Source: Anseranas semipalmata (Eukaryota; Chordata; Aves; Anseriformes; Anseranatidae). From it: DNA of 64,000 nucleotides. Shown here piece by piece: positions 37,536 through 51,500 of the stretch (positions are counted from its first letter, which is position 1; every line of letters starts with the position of its first letter). The notes below the pieces were generated by a model. The model saw nothing but the letters and a program-made list of their open reading frames with translations, had not been told where the DNA came from and ran no database searches. Made by a program: the position numbers and the translations under genes. The DNA lies in NCBI GenBank assembly GCA_013399115.1, contig VXAA01003985.1:65638-129637 (forward strand), given 5' to 3'.

Positions 37536-40397
37536 GATACTTTGCCTTAATGTAACACTACCCAATCACAGAAATAGCATGAGGCCATTCCGTCACTACT
37601 GGCCAATAAAAGGCAATGCACAGAGTAAATTTTCAGACATATCCAAGATCTCCTGTGTGCTCACCACATCCTGGCCATATTCGATTTATCTGTATTTTTC
37701 AAGACCCATATAACGTAAAAAAAACAATATGCTTATTTCAACGTCACTCTGAAAAAAAAGAGTTTGAAATTATGTAAGTAAATATATAGTATCAAGATGA
37801 ACTCTAAAGAAATTAAAGATCAGGGTGTGATCTATGGAGAGTTACAGACTCGCTGTTTCATTCCAGAATTCCTCCTCTATCTTACAATGATCACAAATGG
37901 CTGCGAAGGAGCTGCTGATAAAAGATATTTGTGGTAACACTGCTACTCACATGATGGATTACTGAGGCTTGGAAATTGACAGTGACTCATGAATTTGTGT
38001 TGTAAAAAGGAACAGCCATATATTTTTACACACTGGAATTGAAGTTTTGAACCTAAACTACAAGATACTCTTAACTAAGTCATCAGCCCACATTCCATGA
38101 ATCCTCTGTGACAAAACAAAAGCAACTAACACCTCTTCACAAAGACCTAAGCTAAGCAAACCACACGCAGCTGTTCTCTGGGTAGAAACCATTTGGGCAA
38201 GTGATTCCATTGCCTTTCTAATCTCTAGTGTTACACAGCAAAGAATGTACTAGGAATTTGGTTTTCAGCACTCAAATATTTGGCTGCATGTGGTCTTTTG
38301 AACACTGCAATGTAACAAAACTTATCTGAATGAATCTTAGGTTATTATTGCAGCAAATGACCCTATGTCAGGTCAGTGCAAATAAGAAAAAGCTTGGCTG
38401 GTCTTAACCTAGAAAACTATAAAATATGTCAAATGGATGTCTCTCAAGTGTGTTATAAAAATGCATCTTCACTGCCTCTAGCAGTATTGTATCTGACCTC
38501 AGAGCATTAGAGAAGAGAGACCATATTGAATGCTTTCATTTCCACATAAAATGCTGATCGTGATAGTTCAGACATGCCAGATGGCAGTAGTAGTGATAAA
38601 TGGTGTTGATGCCTCAGGAGAAATGAGCTAGTAAAGTTATATTATGTTCAGTTGGGATTTTAAACATGTAATATAGTTAAAACTGTTATTCTCCTGAAAA
38701 ATCATACACCTCATATTTCAGTGGTATGTCATATATGGGAGAAAAATTCCCGCCATCATATGCTAGTATGAAAAGTAGATTTTCCATGTCACAACTGAAC
38801 AACCCTACGCACAGTATATATATTTATATATAATATACAGGGAATAATAAGATGGTGTGAGATTATGTAAGATTTACCTTACATTTTTAATGGGTCCTTT
38901 CTTCCTTTCCGAAATTACTTAGGATTTCTGACTTAAAGGGCAACAAATAAAATAGGAGGCACAAAGCCATCTTTAATTCCGTGTTTGATCTGCTAGCAGT
39001 TTCACTATGACTAAAAGATTTTTTAAGAAATGTTACTGATCTAGACACAATTTATTTGTTCTCCAAAGAGGCAGTACTATGGGATTTTCCCTTTCAGTGT
39101 CTGACGTTTATAGAGGTTTTTATGCTCTGTACCTTGTGAGCAGAAGTCAGTTTGTTCCCACAAAACCTTAGGACTCCAAAGGTTGGAGCTAAGTTGCACA
39201 AATATCCTGTTCTCCAGTTGTATTTCTAGGATTTAGATCCCTTTACCAGTGAAATGTCTGCACTTTTTAATTTATTTATTTATTTTCTACTAGATTATCT
39301 TCCACCAGTGGCATTCTCTTGATCTTCCAATGTACAAGGACACTCCAGAGAATAGATTGGGAAGTCAGAAACTGTATAGTGTTATGAGCATTATTTTTCA
39401 GTTTTTCATTTTAGGATAATGGTCAGAATCCTCTTTCCCTGAAATCAGCTTCTCCTTTTGTTCGCATATAGAGCTACTGTTACTTTTTTGTGTCTGGGTT
39501 GAGGCTGTGCATGTTACACATTTGTTCTTAAAGAGAGAGGTGCAGCGCTCATAAGGGAAGCTTTTATATCTAGGTCAATGTGGTCCAATTGCACCTTACC
39601 AGAAATTAAAAAGCATTGTTGATGGTAAGGAGACATTACACCCAGCAAATATAGTGTTAATAATGCCATAAATACTTGCTATACATATTAAAGAAGAAAG
39701 AAAATAAGTGATGTTATATTCTGCATTGTCTGTAAATCCACAAAGAACAGAGATGTAACAGGAACCCTGATTTGTCATTACTTTGTGTATATTGCTCAGA
39801 CTCTTTGTCCTGTGGAACTTGGATTTAATTTCCTTTGTCTAACTTTTCTTATTTAATTTTATTAATTAGAAGGCAGCCAAATTTAGAAGAGAAATATTAC
39901 AAAGGTCTATAAGAAGCAAGACAGTAGAAAAGTCTATCATGCAAAGATTAATTTGCCCAATTTCAAAATGTATATTGCAATATTTTATAGCTGACAGGTG
40001 ATCATGGGCAGATGGTCATTACAATTTATCACAGCAGGAAGCTGTTGAAAATGACAATATGGGCAGGTATAAAATTCTGTGAAATAGAAGTTATAAAAGA
40101 CAATTCTGAAACTCCAGCAACTTGTCCTCCTAAAGTTTCAATCACCAAAAGAACATAATCCGAAAGCCAATTATAATTTTAGAAGAGTTAGAAAAAAAAA
40201 TAGCCTGTTGAGGGGAAAAAAAATAATCTTACGCAGGCAGATTTCATTGTTTCTTCCTCCTACTCATCAAAATTTATGCTTTGCTACAGTGGAATTGTGT
40301 AAAAGTTTTTTACCTCACCTTTTTTGTTTTGAAGTTATTGACAGTTATTCCAAGACACAGAGAATGGGTGTCCAATCACAATTTATACCTTTGAAAA

Positions 40398-40413
40398 TCT
40401 CTCTCTCTCTCTC
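40398..40413. repeat. (CT)n microsatellite
   Basis: About eight CT units lie between GAAAAT and CCAC. It is a short ordinary microsatellite. Confidence 0.85.
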
Positions 40414-43400
40414 CACTTTTGCAACCCTATCATTTATAAACAGCAGCCACATATTATTTTTAAGTGGAAAAGGAATGTTCTTTGGCACTGATCAGCCTTG
40501 AGTGAACTTTTATAGCAGACTTATAAATTTCTCTATAGCAAGGTTTATAATGGAATTGCTTGAAGTACTCTGACTCTAGTGTACTAGCTGGTGTACTAGA
40601 CACTGCTGAATGGATCCTTGTTATAAACTAACAAAGGGGCTTGAAATTTTTCTTCCCTATTGCTGTTAGCACTGCTTGTTGCTTTTACTTTTGAATCACA
40701 CCACAATTCTAGAAGCAAAGATTCTTAAGTTTGGATATTATGCTGTTTTTCTTTAGGCTTTTCTGGGCTCCATTTGGTCACTGTTATAAGAGTGGGAGTT
40801 TAAGATCATAAGCTTTTGGAGGTAGGACTGTATTGACTATAGGATGCAACATCTAGCACAGAGGAACCTTTGATCAGAATGTACTCTACAGGTGCTGTTG
40901 TAATAGAAATACAATTAAAGAGAAGTATCCATTTTACACTCTGTGATATGCAGAATGAGCAAGGGTATAGATCTTCCAGGGCTGCTTTTCCTTGCCTTTC
41001 AAAAGTGATGAGATCTGTCCTTCTAAAGGGGCAATATTCACAGGAGCCTAGCGGAAAAGCTATTTCTGTCAGGAGCAGCTTAACAGCATACTGAATGGAG
41101 GGGGAAAAAGTAGAAAAAACATTCTAACCTTTGCTTTAGTTTATTGGCAGAATTTCTAAACGATCCTCAAGATCTGCCACTTTGAAGTTAAACCAACAAT
41201 TTAGGCAGGCAATACTTAGCCAACAAATATGTAATAAGCAAATACTCTTTTTAACAATTGGTTTATACCTTAACATTCCCACAAAATACATATAATCAGT
41301 ACAGAGGCCTTTCCAATCCTCACTGAAATCAAAATGAGATAAACCAAGCTGTAACTATTGGCCATATTACAAAGCATTTGCTTAAGTTCAAGAATATCTT
41401 AATCTCTGTCTCTGGCTAGGAAGAAGACTAGTCTTGCAGCAAAGCACAGATCATTATGCAAAAACCTACCGTCTAATTGTATTCAGCTGAGCTTTCAAAT
41501 TAGCCTGATAAAGCAGACTGTTGCATGTTTTGTCTGCAGGAGTACAAAACATAACCTTTTCAATGTTAAAAAACTTGCTTCAAGAGCTTACAATTTTCAT
41601 TTTAGAAGTATTACTAACATACATACACCTTAAATCAACCCTTTTTTTAAATGCATATATTGGCATTTCTTTGCATTTTGACCCAGGTTTCTGCCAGTGA
41701 GTACTGCTGAGATTCACACTAACCAGCACCTCTGACACATAAAACACATGAGAGAAAGGACAGAAATTCATGTGGATCCCTGTGGAAATATTCAGCCAGG
41801 TAAGGGAAGTTGGGCTGAAGTTGGAAAGAGAAGCGAGTCTGAACTCCAAAACACAGTCACAGCGATTTTAAACTCCTGTTACTTGAATATTTTCACTGAA
41901 CACTTCTAAAAGGAGAATTTAGTTCCTAGAACTGTGCATGTCATCATGATGTTTTATACGAACTGGGTGAAATTTATTTGAGTACAGATCTAGAGAAACA
42001 TCTCTAATACCTTATAATAAATACCCTACTGAAAAAATAAATGAAATCCCTACATAACTTTTCATTGCAAGGTGAACAATTCTGGTTTCTGCTGAAGCCA
42101 ATGGCAAATCATTTTTTTATTTCAATGAAGCAAGTATCTCACCACTGAGATAGAATAAAGAGTGGTTTCACAAAGCCCTTAAGCAAGGATTAAGTAAATT
42201 CAGAGTCCTTTACCATCTTTACACAATGGATGGATTTAGTCTTTTTTCCTCCTTTTTCTGAAAACCCCATATTTCATGCACCAGAATGACATATATTAGG
42301 AGTATAAATATTTTTAAAAGTTCTATTTGCTGAACAAGCTCGAAATGCATCTTTTCTCATCTTTTTCTTTCCTTATTGTACAGAGCAAAGGAAACTTATA
42401 AAAAACATTTTAACTGTTGTTGAAATTTACTATAGTAAAAATATCTTTAAAACAACTTTTTGTTACTCATTGTCTCATTTATATCCTCACAAAGTGTAAT
42501 TATAAATATGCAATGAAACATAAAATGCCACATGAAAATAAGCAAGAAAAATTGATTTTGTGTATTTTTTGATCTCTCTCACCCACCAGTGTTCTGGTTC
42601 CACAAAACATAAAAAGAAGAACATTTTCGACTTTATTCATCTAATTATAATGTATTGCAAAAGCATAATTACTATTCAGAAACATCCAATTTTGTCTACA
42701 TGATATTAAATGTTACTTATAACAATATAGCCATGTAGCCGTGTAGGAGGTCTTGGCTTATTCATACGTTATGAATAATAGGTTTTTGAAATTATTACCT
42801 AGGAATATGGTCATGCTATGCAGGCATTGAAAAGCACAGATATTTAGTCCAGAGGCAGAATATACCTGGATGCATATTCATGAACTTAAATAAAATGCAC
42901 TTAAAATTAGATTCTATTGCTCTCTTAATACTATATGCTCATATTTGAAGTACTTCTGAGAACAACATCAAACAGTACCGACTAAGATGATTAAGTAGTT
43001 TTTTATGTCCAGAATGTTCATGCATGACTGTCACATCCATATGTATAAGTTCAATACATTTCCTCCTGTTATTTTCATACATTATTGAACTGAACAAAAT
43101 TCAATAAAATGCAGACTCCATAGTTCACTTGTCAACATCAATTCCACTTTGCACAGGCTTCTTCAGCTATTTCACCTGAACGTAGTCCTTTTTGCATTTC
43201 TTGAGTCAACTTATAGCATATTAGTTTACATGAATAGGCCAAAAATTTTAAACATGATAAACTTGAGATCCATGTGTTTGCAAATTTGGTGTCTATTGCT
43301 CACAAGACCTAATGACCTGAATTCATTCCTGTTGCATTTGTACTTTCCCATCTGTTCAGTGCAGCACTGTGCAGTACTTTCCTCTCTGCCTCTCCAGCCC

Positions 43401-44254
43401 CCATGAGAAAGCAATTTTCTGGTGTTACTGTCTTAAATAAGGAAGGAAAATGAGGGGTCATGGAGTTAAGATTAAGCAGGCTAATGAATATACTGCATAG
43501 CACAGAATCCCCCCCCAAAGTCACATGCCTGTTCTCTTAGAAGACACATGGTGGCCCCAAGCTAAATCATCTTTCTTAGTGCAGTATTACTAACAGTAAG
43601 CTACCATGACTGAAACATGGAAAAAGCATCAATGACTCGAGCTGTTTAAACACGCATTTCCAAAGATCTGTTTTTGTGTCACTGAAGAACTTTGCTGTTT
43701 GATTTAAAAAATGCCAAGAAACAAATTCTAGGTACCAGGAGGAGTTTTACCATGTAGTCACATTATAAAATGACAGTGTTTACGTATGATCACTTTGGGA
43801 GTTCAGAGAAGGCTACCAACTTTTTGGTCCCACACAGTATTGCATGCTCATCAGTCTTTCATTTGAAGATATAGTATATTGCAAAATTACTTGGAGATGT
43901 GAAGAAACAAGCAGGGGATACTTCTTTTTTACCCCTATATCCTACAACCTTATACATTTTGAAAAAATAAACAAACAAAAAACCAAAACTCCCCCCAAAC
44001 ACCACAAACTGCAAGTCGCTATGGGTAACTAGTATTTTCTTTTCAACTGAGTGTATAACACTGTACATTTTAGTTTGAAATGGAAAAAACACAGTCTGCA
44101 GGGCTATTTTTTTTCTTGGGGGGAGGGAGAGCTTTACTTGTTAGGTAGCTGGTTTTCTCCCACTGCCTTTTGTGCAGGACAGATAGACCTGCTTTGATTG
44201 CTTGGAGGTTTAATGTTTCCAGCCCTGCAAGGAGAAACGTGATTGTGACTCCCA

Positions 44255-44540
44255 CCGCAGGTATTTAAATGCCCAATCGAACCATTCAACAATAGATGTA
44301 ATTAAGCAGGCTCTAATTTTACTTATGTGATTCAACATAAAGAGAGCAGCTCCATTACTTAAGTGTTTACGTCATTCCTTGGAGAAATGACCTTAATTTA
44401 CTGTAATTTCCAGTTGGAAGATTACCAAATTGGTTTTGAACTTAAGTAGCCCTGTGGGTGCACAGTCATTTACTGCCAGATTACATGAAGTACACTGATT
44501 ACTTCCAATTATAAAAGACTTATTTTTCTTAATAAGTAAG
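44255..44540. promoter_or_regulatory. Candidate conserved non-coding element
   Basis: Features include GGTATTTAAATGCCC, GATGTAATTAAGCAGG, TGTTTACGTCATTCC (a forkhead-like core overlapping a CRE-like TTACGTCA), two TCATTTACT/CCATTACTTAAG-type blocks and TTCCAATTATAAAAG. There is no repeat signature, ORF or homopolymer. The dense mix of homeodomain, forkhead and CRE-like cores suggests an enhancer, but this is only inference. Confidence 0.22.
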
Positions 44541-46636
44541 TTTACCTTTATTACTAAATATATACTACTGTTAAACTTTTCTAGCTATTAGAATCATCTT
44601 GCATTCAGGCAGTTACCTTTCATCACATAGCTAATCAAATTATCTTTACAGATGGATATAAAAGTTACACAGTGTGTACATAAAGGCATCATTTTGTGTA
44701 TCACATGAACTTACACAAAAGACAAATAAGGGTTTGGGAGACTAAGCTGAAGTCCACACAGGACAACTAGGTTTACACAACTATTCTTAAGAGAAATTTT
44801 GCAAAATGTTTAATGGCAATATGTTAACAAAAATTTTGAGTTTTAAGTTTAAATTTTAAAACACATGTGACCATACCGAGCACAACTGACACTCCCAACC
44901 ATCAGCCACTTTGTTTTCCCGTTCAAATTTTCATTTAAATTTTCCAACTTTAGTAGAACCTCCTGGTTACAGACAGCTATTGTATCAAGACAAGCTACTA
45001 TACACAACAAAAAAGCCCCCCCAAAAATAATAAAATCACAGCGAACAAGCTACAGTGGTTCAAAATAAGTGCTGTAGTATAGACTGAAGCCAGTGGATAG
45101 TTTCACAAAATACAAAAATGAAAAACAACAACAAAAATATTAATGGAGAATGCCATTGAGGTAGGTACTCAAGAAATAGCTTAGTTCAATCACTTTTTAA
45201 GGCAGTAATCACTAATCATAAGTCTTAGGAACACCCTTATGATGCCAAATTTGACAGTTTTATCATGGCAGTTAATGTCACATATAAAGCCTCATGAAAA
45301 AGAAAAAGATGGAGGGGGGGGAGAGAGGTAATCTTATTCTCTTACATTACCTTGCCTTCCCACTTCTCAGGAAAGCTTTACAGGTGATCACCCTTCTTTT
45401 GCTGGAAGACGACTGGGCTAGGCACAATTGAGACCTGATGAAAAACTTACCATTTTCACCTGCATTTCCCTGTGAAAGAACTTTCACTGCCAACAAATAT
45501 CTGGATTCAGGACTTTCAGACTGCACCTGCTCAATCCATCCTACAGAGAATGTCCAGTAAATGGTTTTTAGGAGCACCTGTTAAAACACAATATTGGTCA
45601 GGTCCCCCAGGAAAAGTTTGTACCAGAGAGAGCCCCAAAACAATTAAGAATTCTGTACTGGGTACATGTGCATATAGGGAAGGAGACTTTTCCCACAGGA
45701 ATTTTAATTGGATGCTTTTGCTTTTTTCCTTTGTTTCCATTTCTTCATTAAAATATGGACTTGCTGATGTCTCACATATTTTTCATAATGAACAGGGTTA
45801 GGAAATTAGAAATCCAGAGACTATGCCTGGGAAAGGATCTTTAACACTTAGATATGATTCCTGCTCAAATTGGAGCATTTGTCATGCCTTTTGTGGTGGT
45901 ATCAAAATCTGCACACAAAACAACAAAATCTCAGTCAGGAATAAGTGCAGCACACTCCTACTGAACTAAACACGGTTCAAAACCAGATTAAACTTTCCCC
46001 ATCGTCTGAACACCTATTACGTTTCTTGTCACTTCTCTGTGTTTTTATATTAAATACCTACAAGAAATTCATATTTGTCACAGATAATCACATCCTTATC
46101 CATCACTGGAGCAAACTGAAACCAATATAACCCCAGATTAAAGCAGTATAGTTTCTTTCTGTGTATATACACAAGGGAAGGATTAAATATTCCTTTTAGG
46201 ATTGTTTCTGTTTTCCACTGATAATGTGATTTATTCATTTTTTACCCTATTACAAGTATCTGCACTGAAAGAGTTATTTTCCTTTCTGAAAATAAAAAAA
46301 AGTCTGATATCTAAGTAACACTTTACTGGTTTATTATTTCAAAAATATTACAGTATTTAATTTTTTTTTAACCAAAATCAAATACAGTCTAATACATTGA
46401 TTATTAGCTACTAATCTGGATCTAAAATGTGCTAAATACTTGTATGAAAACTCCAGGATCTCCACTGTTCCCTCTCCATCTGTAAAGTTCATCTTCCTTT
46501 GTTAATACTGAAACCATGACTTTTTCTTTCCTATTCTCAGAATATCAAATACATATGAGGTGTTGCTGATGATGGGGCTCAACATAAAAGTCTGAGGTAC
46601 TGCAGTGAGGTGGAGCTGTGCTGACTAAGTACCATA

Positions 46637-47016
46637 AATTCATAGAATCATAGAATGGTTTGGGTTGGAAGGAACCTTAAAGATCATCCAATTCCAACCC
46701 CCCTGCCATGGGCAGGGACACCTCCCACTAGAGCCCTGTCCAACCTGGCCTTGAACACTTCCAGGGATGGGGCATCCACAGCTTCTCTGGACAACCTGTT
46801 CCAGTGCCTCACCACCCTCATAGTAAAGAATTTCTTCCTAATATCTAATCTAAATCTACCCCTTTTTTAGTTTTAAGCCATTACCCCTTGTCCTGTCACT
46901 ACACTCCCTGACAAAGAGTCCCTCCCCAGCTTTCCTGTAGGCCTCCTTTAGGTACTGGAAGGCCACTACAAGGTCTGCCTGGAGCCTTCTCTTCTCTGGG
47001 CTGGACAACCCAAATT
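46637..47016 (-). mobile_element. CR1 LINE 3' portion (about 380 bp)
   Basis: The + strand begins with two octamers (TCATAGAATCATAGAATGG), then GGTTGGAAGGAACCTTAAAG, CCATGGGCAGGGACACCTCC, CCTGTTCCAGTGCCTCACC and AAGAATTTCTTCCTAATATC. It ends near GGGCTGGACAACCCAAATT. On the minus strand the upper half reads CR1 ORF2 residues such as LVVAFQYLKEAYRK and [15 protein letters not shown], then meets a stop, so the copy is dead. It is the longest CR1 stretch in the window and is used here as a ruler for the others. It shares the subfamily variant of the 24.9 kb copy. Confidence 0.96.
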
Positions 47017-47639
47017 CGGATGCGTTAAAAAGACTCTGAAAAGATACATGACGGTAAAGACTCAGGAACAAAAGGCAAAGCAGACACAGGTTAGGAAGAA
47101 TCACAGAAGGAAGCTTAGACACTGTGCTACTCATTATGAGTTCTCTGAGCACAGAGCCAGGTCATTTGGGATGAAAAGCTTACATAAAGGACTGAAAACA
47201 TCTTTTGTGTCCCTAGCCATGCACTGAACTGGTCAAGCTCTGGAGCTACTTTTTCCCCAAGAGATGCATGATCTTGGATTCTCCTCTGGGCACGTCCATG
47301 AGAGCACACATGTCACTCATTGCATTTTCAGGGGAAAATGGTTACAAAACTCCCAGAAACATTTTCTGAGACTGTGTATTATAACAATTTTTTTTCCTGA
47401 TACAAAGTAACAGAAAAAAGCAGAAGCTCTAGTTCATCAAAACCAACTCTTCTGACTTCCTGTAGATGAATATGCTTCACTCCAACCTTTGGCAGCTGAT
47501 AACCAAATGTTACTTGGTTTTCAAATTAACTCTGCTTGACTGTCTATATACCAGTCTGCTAAAAAGCATCCTCTAAGGAAATAAAATGACGAATAATGAC
47601 TACTTCAACTTCATGTAACAAATCATCATTCCCCAAAAC

Positions 47640-48000
47640 AGGTCTTTATTAGAGGGCATTTTTAGATGTACACATCTGCCAGCATCCACTCTTCTGAGGA
47701 AGGCAATATGAGATAATTATCAGTGTACCTGTGCTGATTCTCATTCTTACTGGTGATATTTTAAACAAGAGCTTAATCAGTGCATTTGTACACAGCAGTC
47801 AGCATGGAAGTGTTACCATGAAATTGATAGCGTACCCTTTTCAGTAAACCTACTGGTATAATAGTGAATCATTTGAATTTTAGTAGCTGGCAGTTCAAAT
47901 GCTCCTGTCATGACAGTTTAAACCACTTGGTATAATTATTTTCTGTGTTAATCTCTGGGTTCAAATCAGCAATTATGAGATCAGTTTTAACAATACAGGA
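47640..48000. promoter_or_regulatory. Candidate conserved non-coding element
   Basis: About 360 bp of mixed composition without homopolymers. It includes GAGATAATTATCAGTG (a near-palindromic GATAATTATC core, about 47711-47720), TTAATCAGTGCATTTG, TCATGACAGTTTAAACC and GGTATAATTATTTTC. It has no ORF over 60 codons and no repeat signature. GATAATTATC joins two GATA-type half sites around AATT. Regulatory function is inference. Confidence 0.22.
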
Positions 48001-48376
48001 CCCAGAGCCTGAGTTCAATACTGTGGGATTGTTCATACTACATGGAATTTCCTAGGATCCTGTCTGAACTAGGGACGGAAGAGAGTATGTGACATGTGCA
48101 AGAGGATTTCAGAAGGGTTTGCACACCAGGCATATCATGCCCTCAGGCATCTTAGCACACAGGGCTCAGTAAGTAGGTAGAATCATCCTTCATAGCTCAA
48201 ATTTTAATGCAACATATTGTGAGATAATCCAGTCTTACCTGAAAGGAAATGAAAAAAAAAAATACATTTCCCTCTGCACTACCTGAATATTTCAAATGAA
48301 AGAGTGTCTGAGACAACTAGATAGCAAGCCAAGGGAAAGGAAGCCTTTTTGAAGCTTTTCTTTCCACAGAGTGAAA

Positions 48377-48378
<2 letters not shown>

Positions 48379-48427
<49 letters not shown>
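48379..48427. repeat. (AG)n microsatellite, about 24 uninterrupted units
   Basis: 49 bp of pure AG starts after GTGAAAAT and ends before CTTCTGTGTG. The purine-only strand can form triplex or slipped structures and is likely length-polymorphic. Arg-Glu ORFs over it on the + strand and Ser-Leu ORFs on the minus strand are artefacts. Confidence 0.97.
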
Positions 48428-48430
<3 letters not shown>

Positions 48431-48556
48431 CTGTGTGTGTTGTGTACAGAGCTGAAAAGGAAGAGCAAGAAGCCAGAAGCTGTTTGGAAGACTTTTCTCA
48501 GACACTCTGGGGAAAACTTCAAAAAATCTTGCAGAAAAAAAGGGCTTACATTTTTA

Positions 48557-48583
48557 CTAAAAACAACAACAACAACAAAAAAC
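48557..48583. repeat. (AAC)n simple repeat
   Basis: Five or so AAC units are flanked by A-rich sequence. It is low complexity. Confidence 0.85.
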
Positions 48584-51500
48584 ACAAACCCAAGCAAAAC
48601 CCTCCCTAGCACCTGAAGTTTAACAGGACAGTATAAACACTATATGACTCCTGAAATATTGAAGAAAGTTTTTATTTAAAGGTGAAATTGACAGGAGGCA
48701 AACTGAAAGCTTGAGAGGAAAAGGATATTCTAGACTGAGCCCAGGCAAGAAATAAATTCTCTGAAAGAAATGAACCCAGGGAAGAAATGCATAAGAATGC
48801 AGAGCTGAGCTGTGCTATATCAACCAGGAAATTGTATCAGCCAAACTGATTAATTTAACCAGTGCTGTAAGAAACACCCCGCAAACTCCTAATTCCTCAT
48901 GTTCTCTTCAAGCCAGCTGTGGGTGCAAAGACATACAGTCTCAACACTAATCCCAAGGCATCCTTTAACCTGTTGCTATTAGCCCTCTAGATAGAGGCCA
49001 TTTGTATACATAACTTCCATTCTGCCAGAAAGGATAGTCACAATCTAGCCTAAAATATTCCTTGTCCATACTGAAAGGCTTTGATGAATGTTTGCAAATG
49101 TTTCAAGCCCTATTTTGTTGTAAGATTAAATGCCTCTTATTTGGCTGCTTACTGTTTGCGAAAGTCACATTGCTCATACTTAGCAAAATTATTCCTGTCA
49201 AGTCCAAGAGCTCCATTTTCTGCTGGACTTGTTTGATCTCATCAGCACCACCTAAGCTGGATTTCTTTGTGTTTTTACACACTCCAAAAACTCATGTTCA
49301 AAATTGCTTCCTTATACATAAGCATTCATTAGGATTTCTGAGTTGCTTACAGTTATCGATACATTAGGTATAAAAATATTCACCTATTAAAGAGGCATTT
49401 ATTAGCACCCTATGCAGTAGTAAACAATGATAAAATTCACCATAACGTAATATCATAAAGGGTCCAGAACACTCTTTGTAAGTGGTGCTCAGGGATTTAA
49501 AAAAACTTGTGTCACTGAAAACAACAACACTCCTACTAATCAGTGGGTCTTGGCTTAGGTCTGAAGTTAAGTGCCAATGGAAACACCACTTAACAAGTAA
49601 GAAAAGCACAAGAATCAAAATGAAAAAAGGTCTTACAGATAAAACATAACAAGGAAGAAAAAATACAGATTATTTCATTCTACAAGGTTCCCATATGTTC
49701 CTGAAAGAGAGATCTCTTAAAGGTATTGTCTGGGTATACTGATAGGCGAAATCAAAAAAAAAATGTAACCACCATTCCTTGAAACAAAAATGTTCAGGAA
49801 CACCTGTTGTTCCTGTGCTTAGAGACTATTTCTCGTTTCTCATTTATAGAGAGAACTGTCACCACATACTTATTGGAAAAGCCCTTACCTTACTCCTGCT
49901 CAAACAAGAGATCAGAGGTAAAGCCATGACCCTTGTCCATGCCCTATTTAATGCTTTGAAGTCTCTTAGTGATCCAGCTTAGAGCAGTGCCTACCTACCA
50001 CAAATCACTGTGTCCTTCTTTGTGAATGTTGGGCTGCAGTTAGATCACTAATTGGGAAACATTGCCAAGAAGTCTCTGGAGTGGTAATTTTGACTAATAA
50101 AGACTTGTTATTGTTCTTGAACCACTGTTTTCATCAATATTCATTCCAGCATGACAGACAGCACATCTTTACCATTGAGGAGACTTCAGGGTTGAATCAT
50201 GCTTAGAAGTTTGGGATTCACAGTAATTATGGCAGAAATAATTACCTTTTAATAAGAATCTCATGAGAAACAGAATTTGAATCTTTACTTCACCCTTTTG
50301 ACAAGCTTAAGAGAATTTGGAATCAACATTTCAGTTCAGACCCATCTCTATTTTTGCCAGCAATATACATAAACATATATATTAAAGAAGAACACAATTA
50401 TAATTAAAATAAGATAAAAATCTCTAAGCCGTTCTGATGATTCTAATGACCAAGATCTATGTATGTTATTGAAAATTGAAAATATAAACAATAACAAAAA
50501 AATGTGGACCTAAAGTAGTTTGGAATCCTCTTTAATGTTGCTGGACATACACAAAGTAACTGACCCTATCTCTAAAGTCTCCTTGAGTACTGAATATATG
50601 AAACAGGGAAAGGAGATATATTATGACATCTGAATGCACTGCACACACTGTTGAAGTGATCAGAGAACCCTTGGATTGTGGCAAATTACAATACTGTGCT
50701 AAAGCAACCCTGAGTCTAATACAAAAGGCTATACCCATTTGCCTTTTAAAAACTTATCTTCTAAACATTTCATTGACCTCACTGTATTTCCTCCATTAGC
50801 CTAGTAACAAGCTCTAGTACTGGATGCGTACAAATTGACACAAAACCTTTGGTGCAACTAAATTTCTTACTCAGTTAAAGGTAGTATTTCCCATAAACTA
50901 CACATCAAAAGTCTCCAAGGATGGATCCTTAGAGCATAAAGTGTGAGATGGGATAATTTGTTATCCTGATGAATTTTGATCATGTAACAAGTTAATTTCC
51001 ATTTGGTGTAAGAGGCATAAATACTCCAAATAACCTGGAAGAGTTTCAATACCAGAATAGAGCAGAAATATTGCAAGGCCAGTGCCATCCAGAAGAAATA
51101 GGTTTCTAGAAGGCAGCATATCTAAAAACTGCTGAAGCAAATGCTACTAAAAGGAATGAAAAGTGTGTGCAGTTTCCTGTATTTCAAATCCTATCGCTTG
51201 ATTAAGTATTTTATAGGAATATTTAATGTTCTGTATTGTTAGTAGCAGCAGTTTCTAATTATTAATAGAACTTAAATCTATCTCTGGACAGGGAAAACAT
51301 TATTTTTCTATGAACAAGTTTGCATTTAATTAGTTTATTGCATGTGTTCACTTTACTTTTCTGTATAGTTAATTATGTACTTATTTTTTTCACATCAGCA
51401 CATTTCACTGCTTATTCATAATAAGTTTGAATAATGTCTTGATTTTGTTCCTTCTCTTTATATGCACATGGTATTAAAAAATAATATTATGGTCATTTCA

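Larger units (their letters stand above)
37536..46636. other. Non-coding AT-rich single-copy DNA
   Basis: No gene is recognisable; ORFs are all 109 codons or shorter and unfamiliar. It contains a (CT)n run at 40398-40413, a TA-rich patch at 38815-38838 and short A/T tracts. The stretch at 44.26-44.54 kb has a conserved non-coding appearance and is listed separately. Confidence 0.55.

Noticed and set aside
45472..45801. 109-codon ORF on the + strand
   Set aside because: The sequence resembles no protein I know, and two minus-strand ORFs overlap it; the length fits chance in 64 kb.
48292..48616. ORFs rich in Arg-Glu or Ser-Leu
   Set aside because: They are translations of the (AG)n microsatellite and its flanks in different frames and strands.
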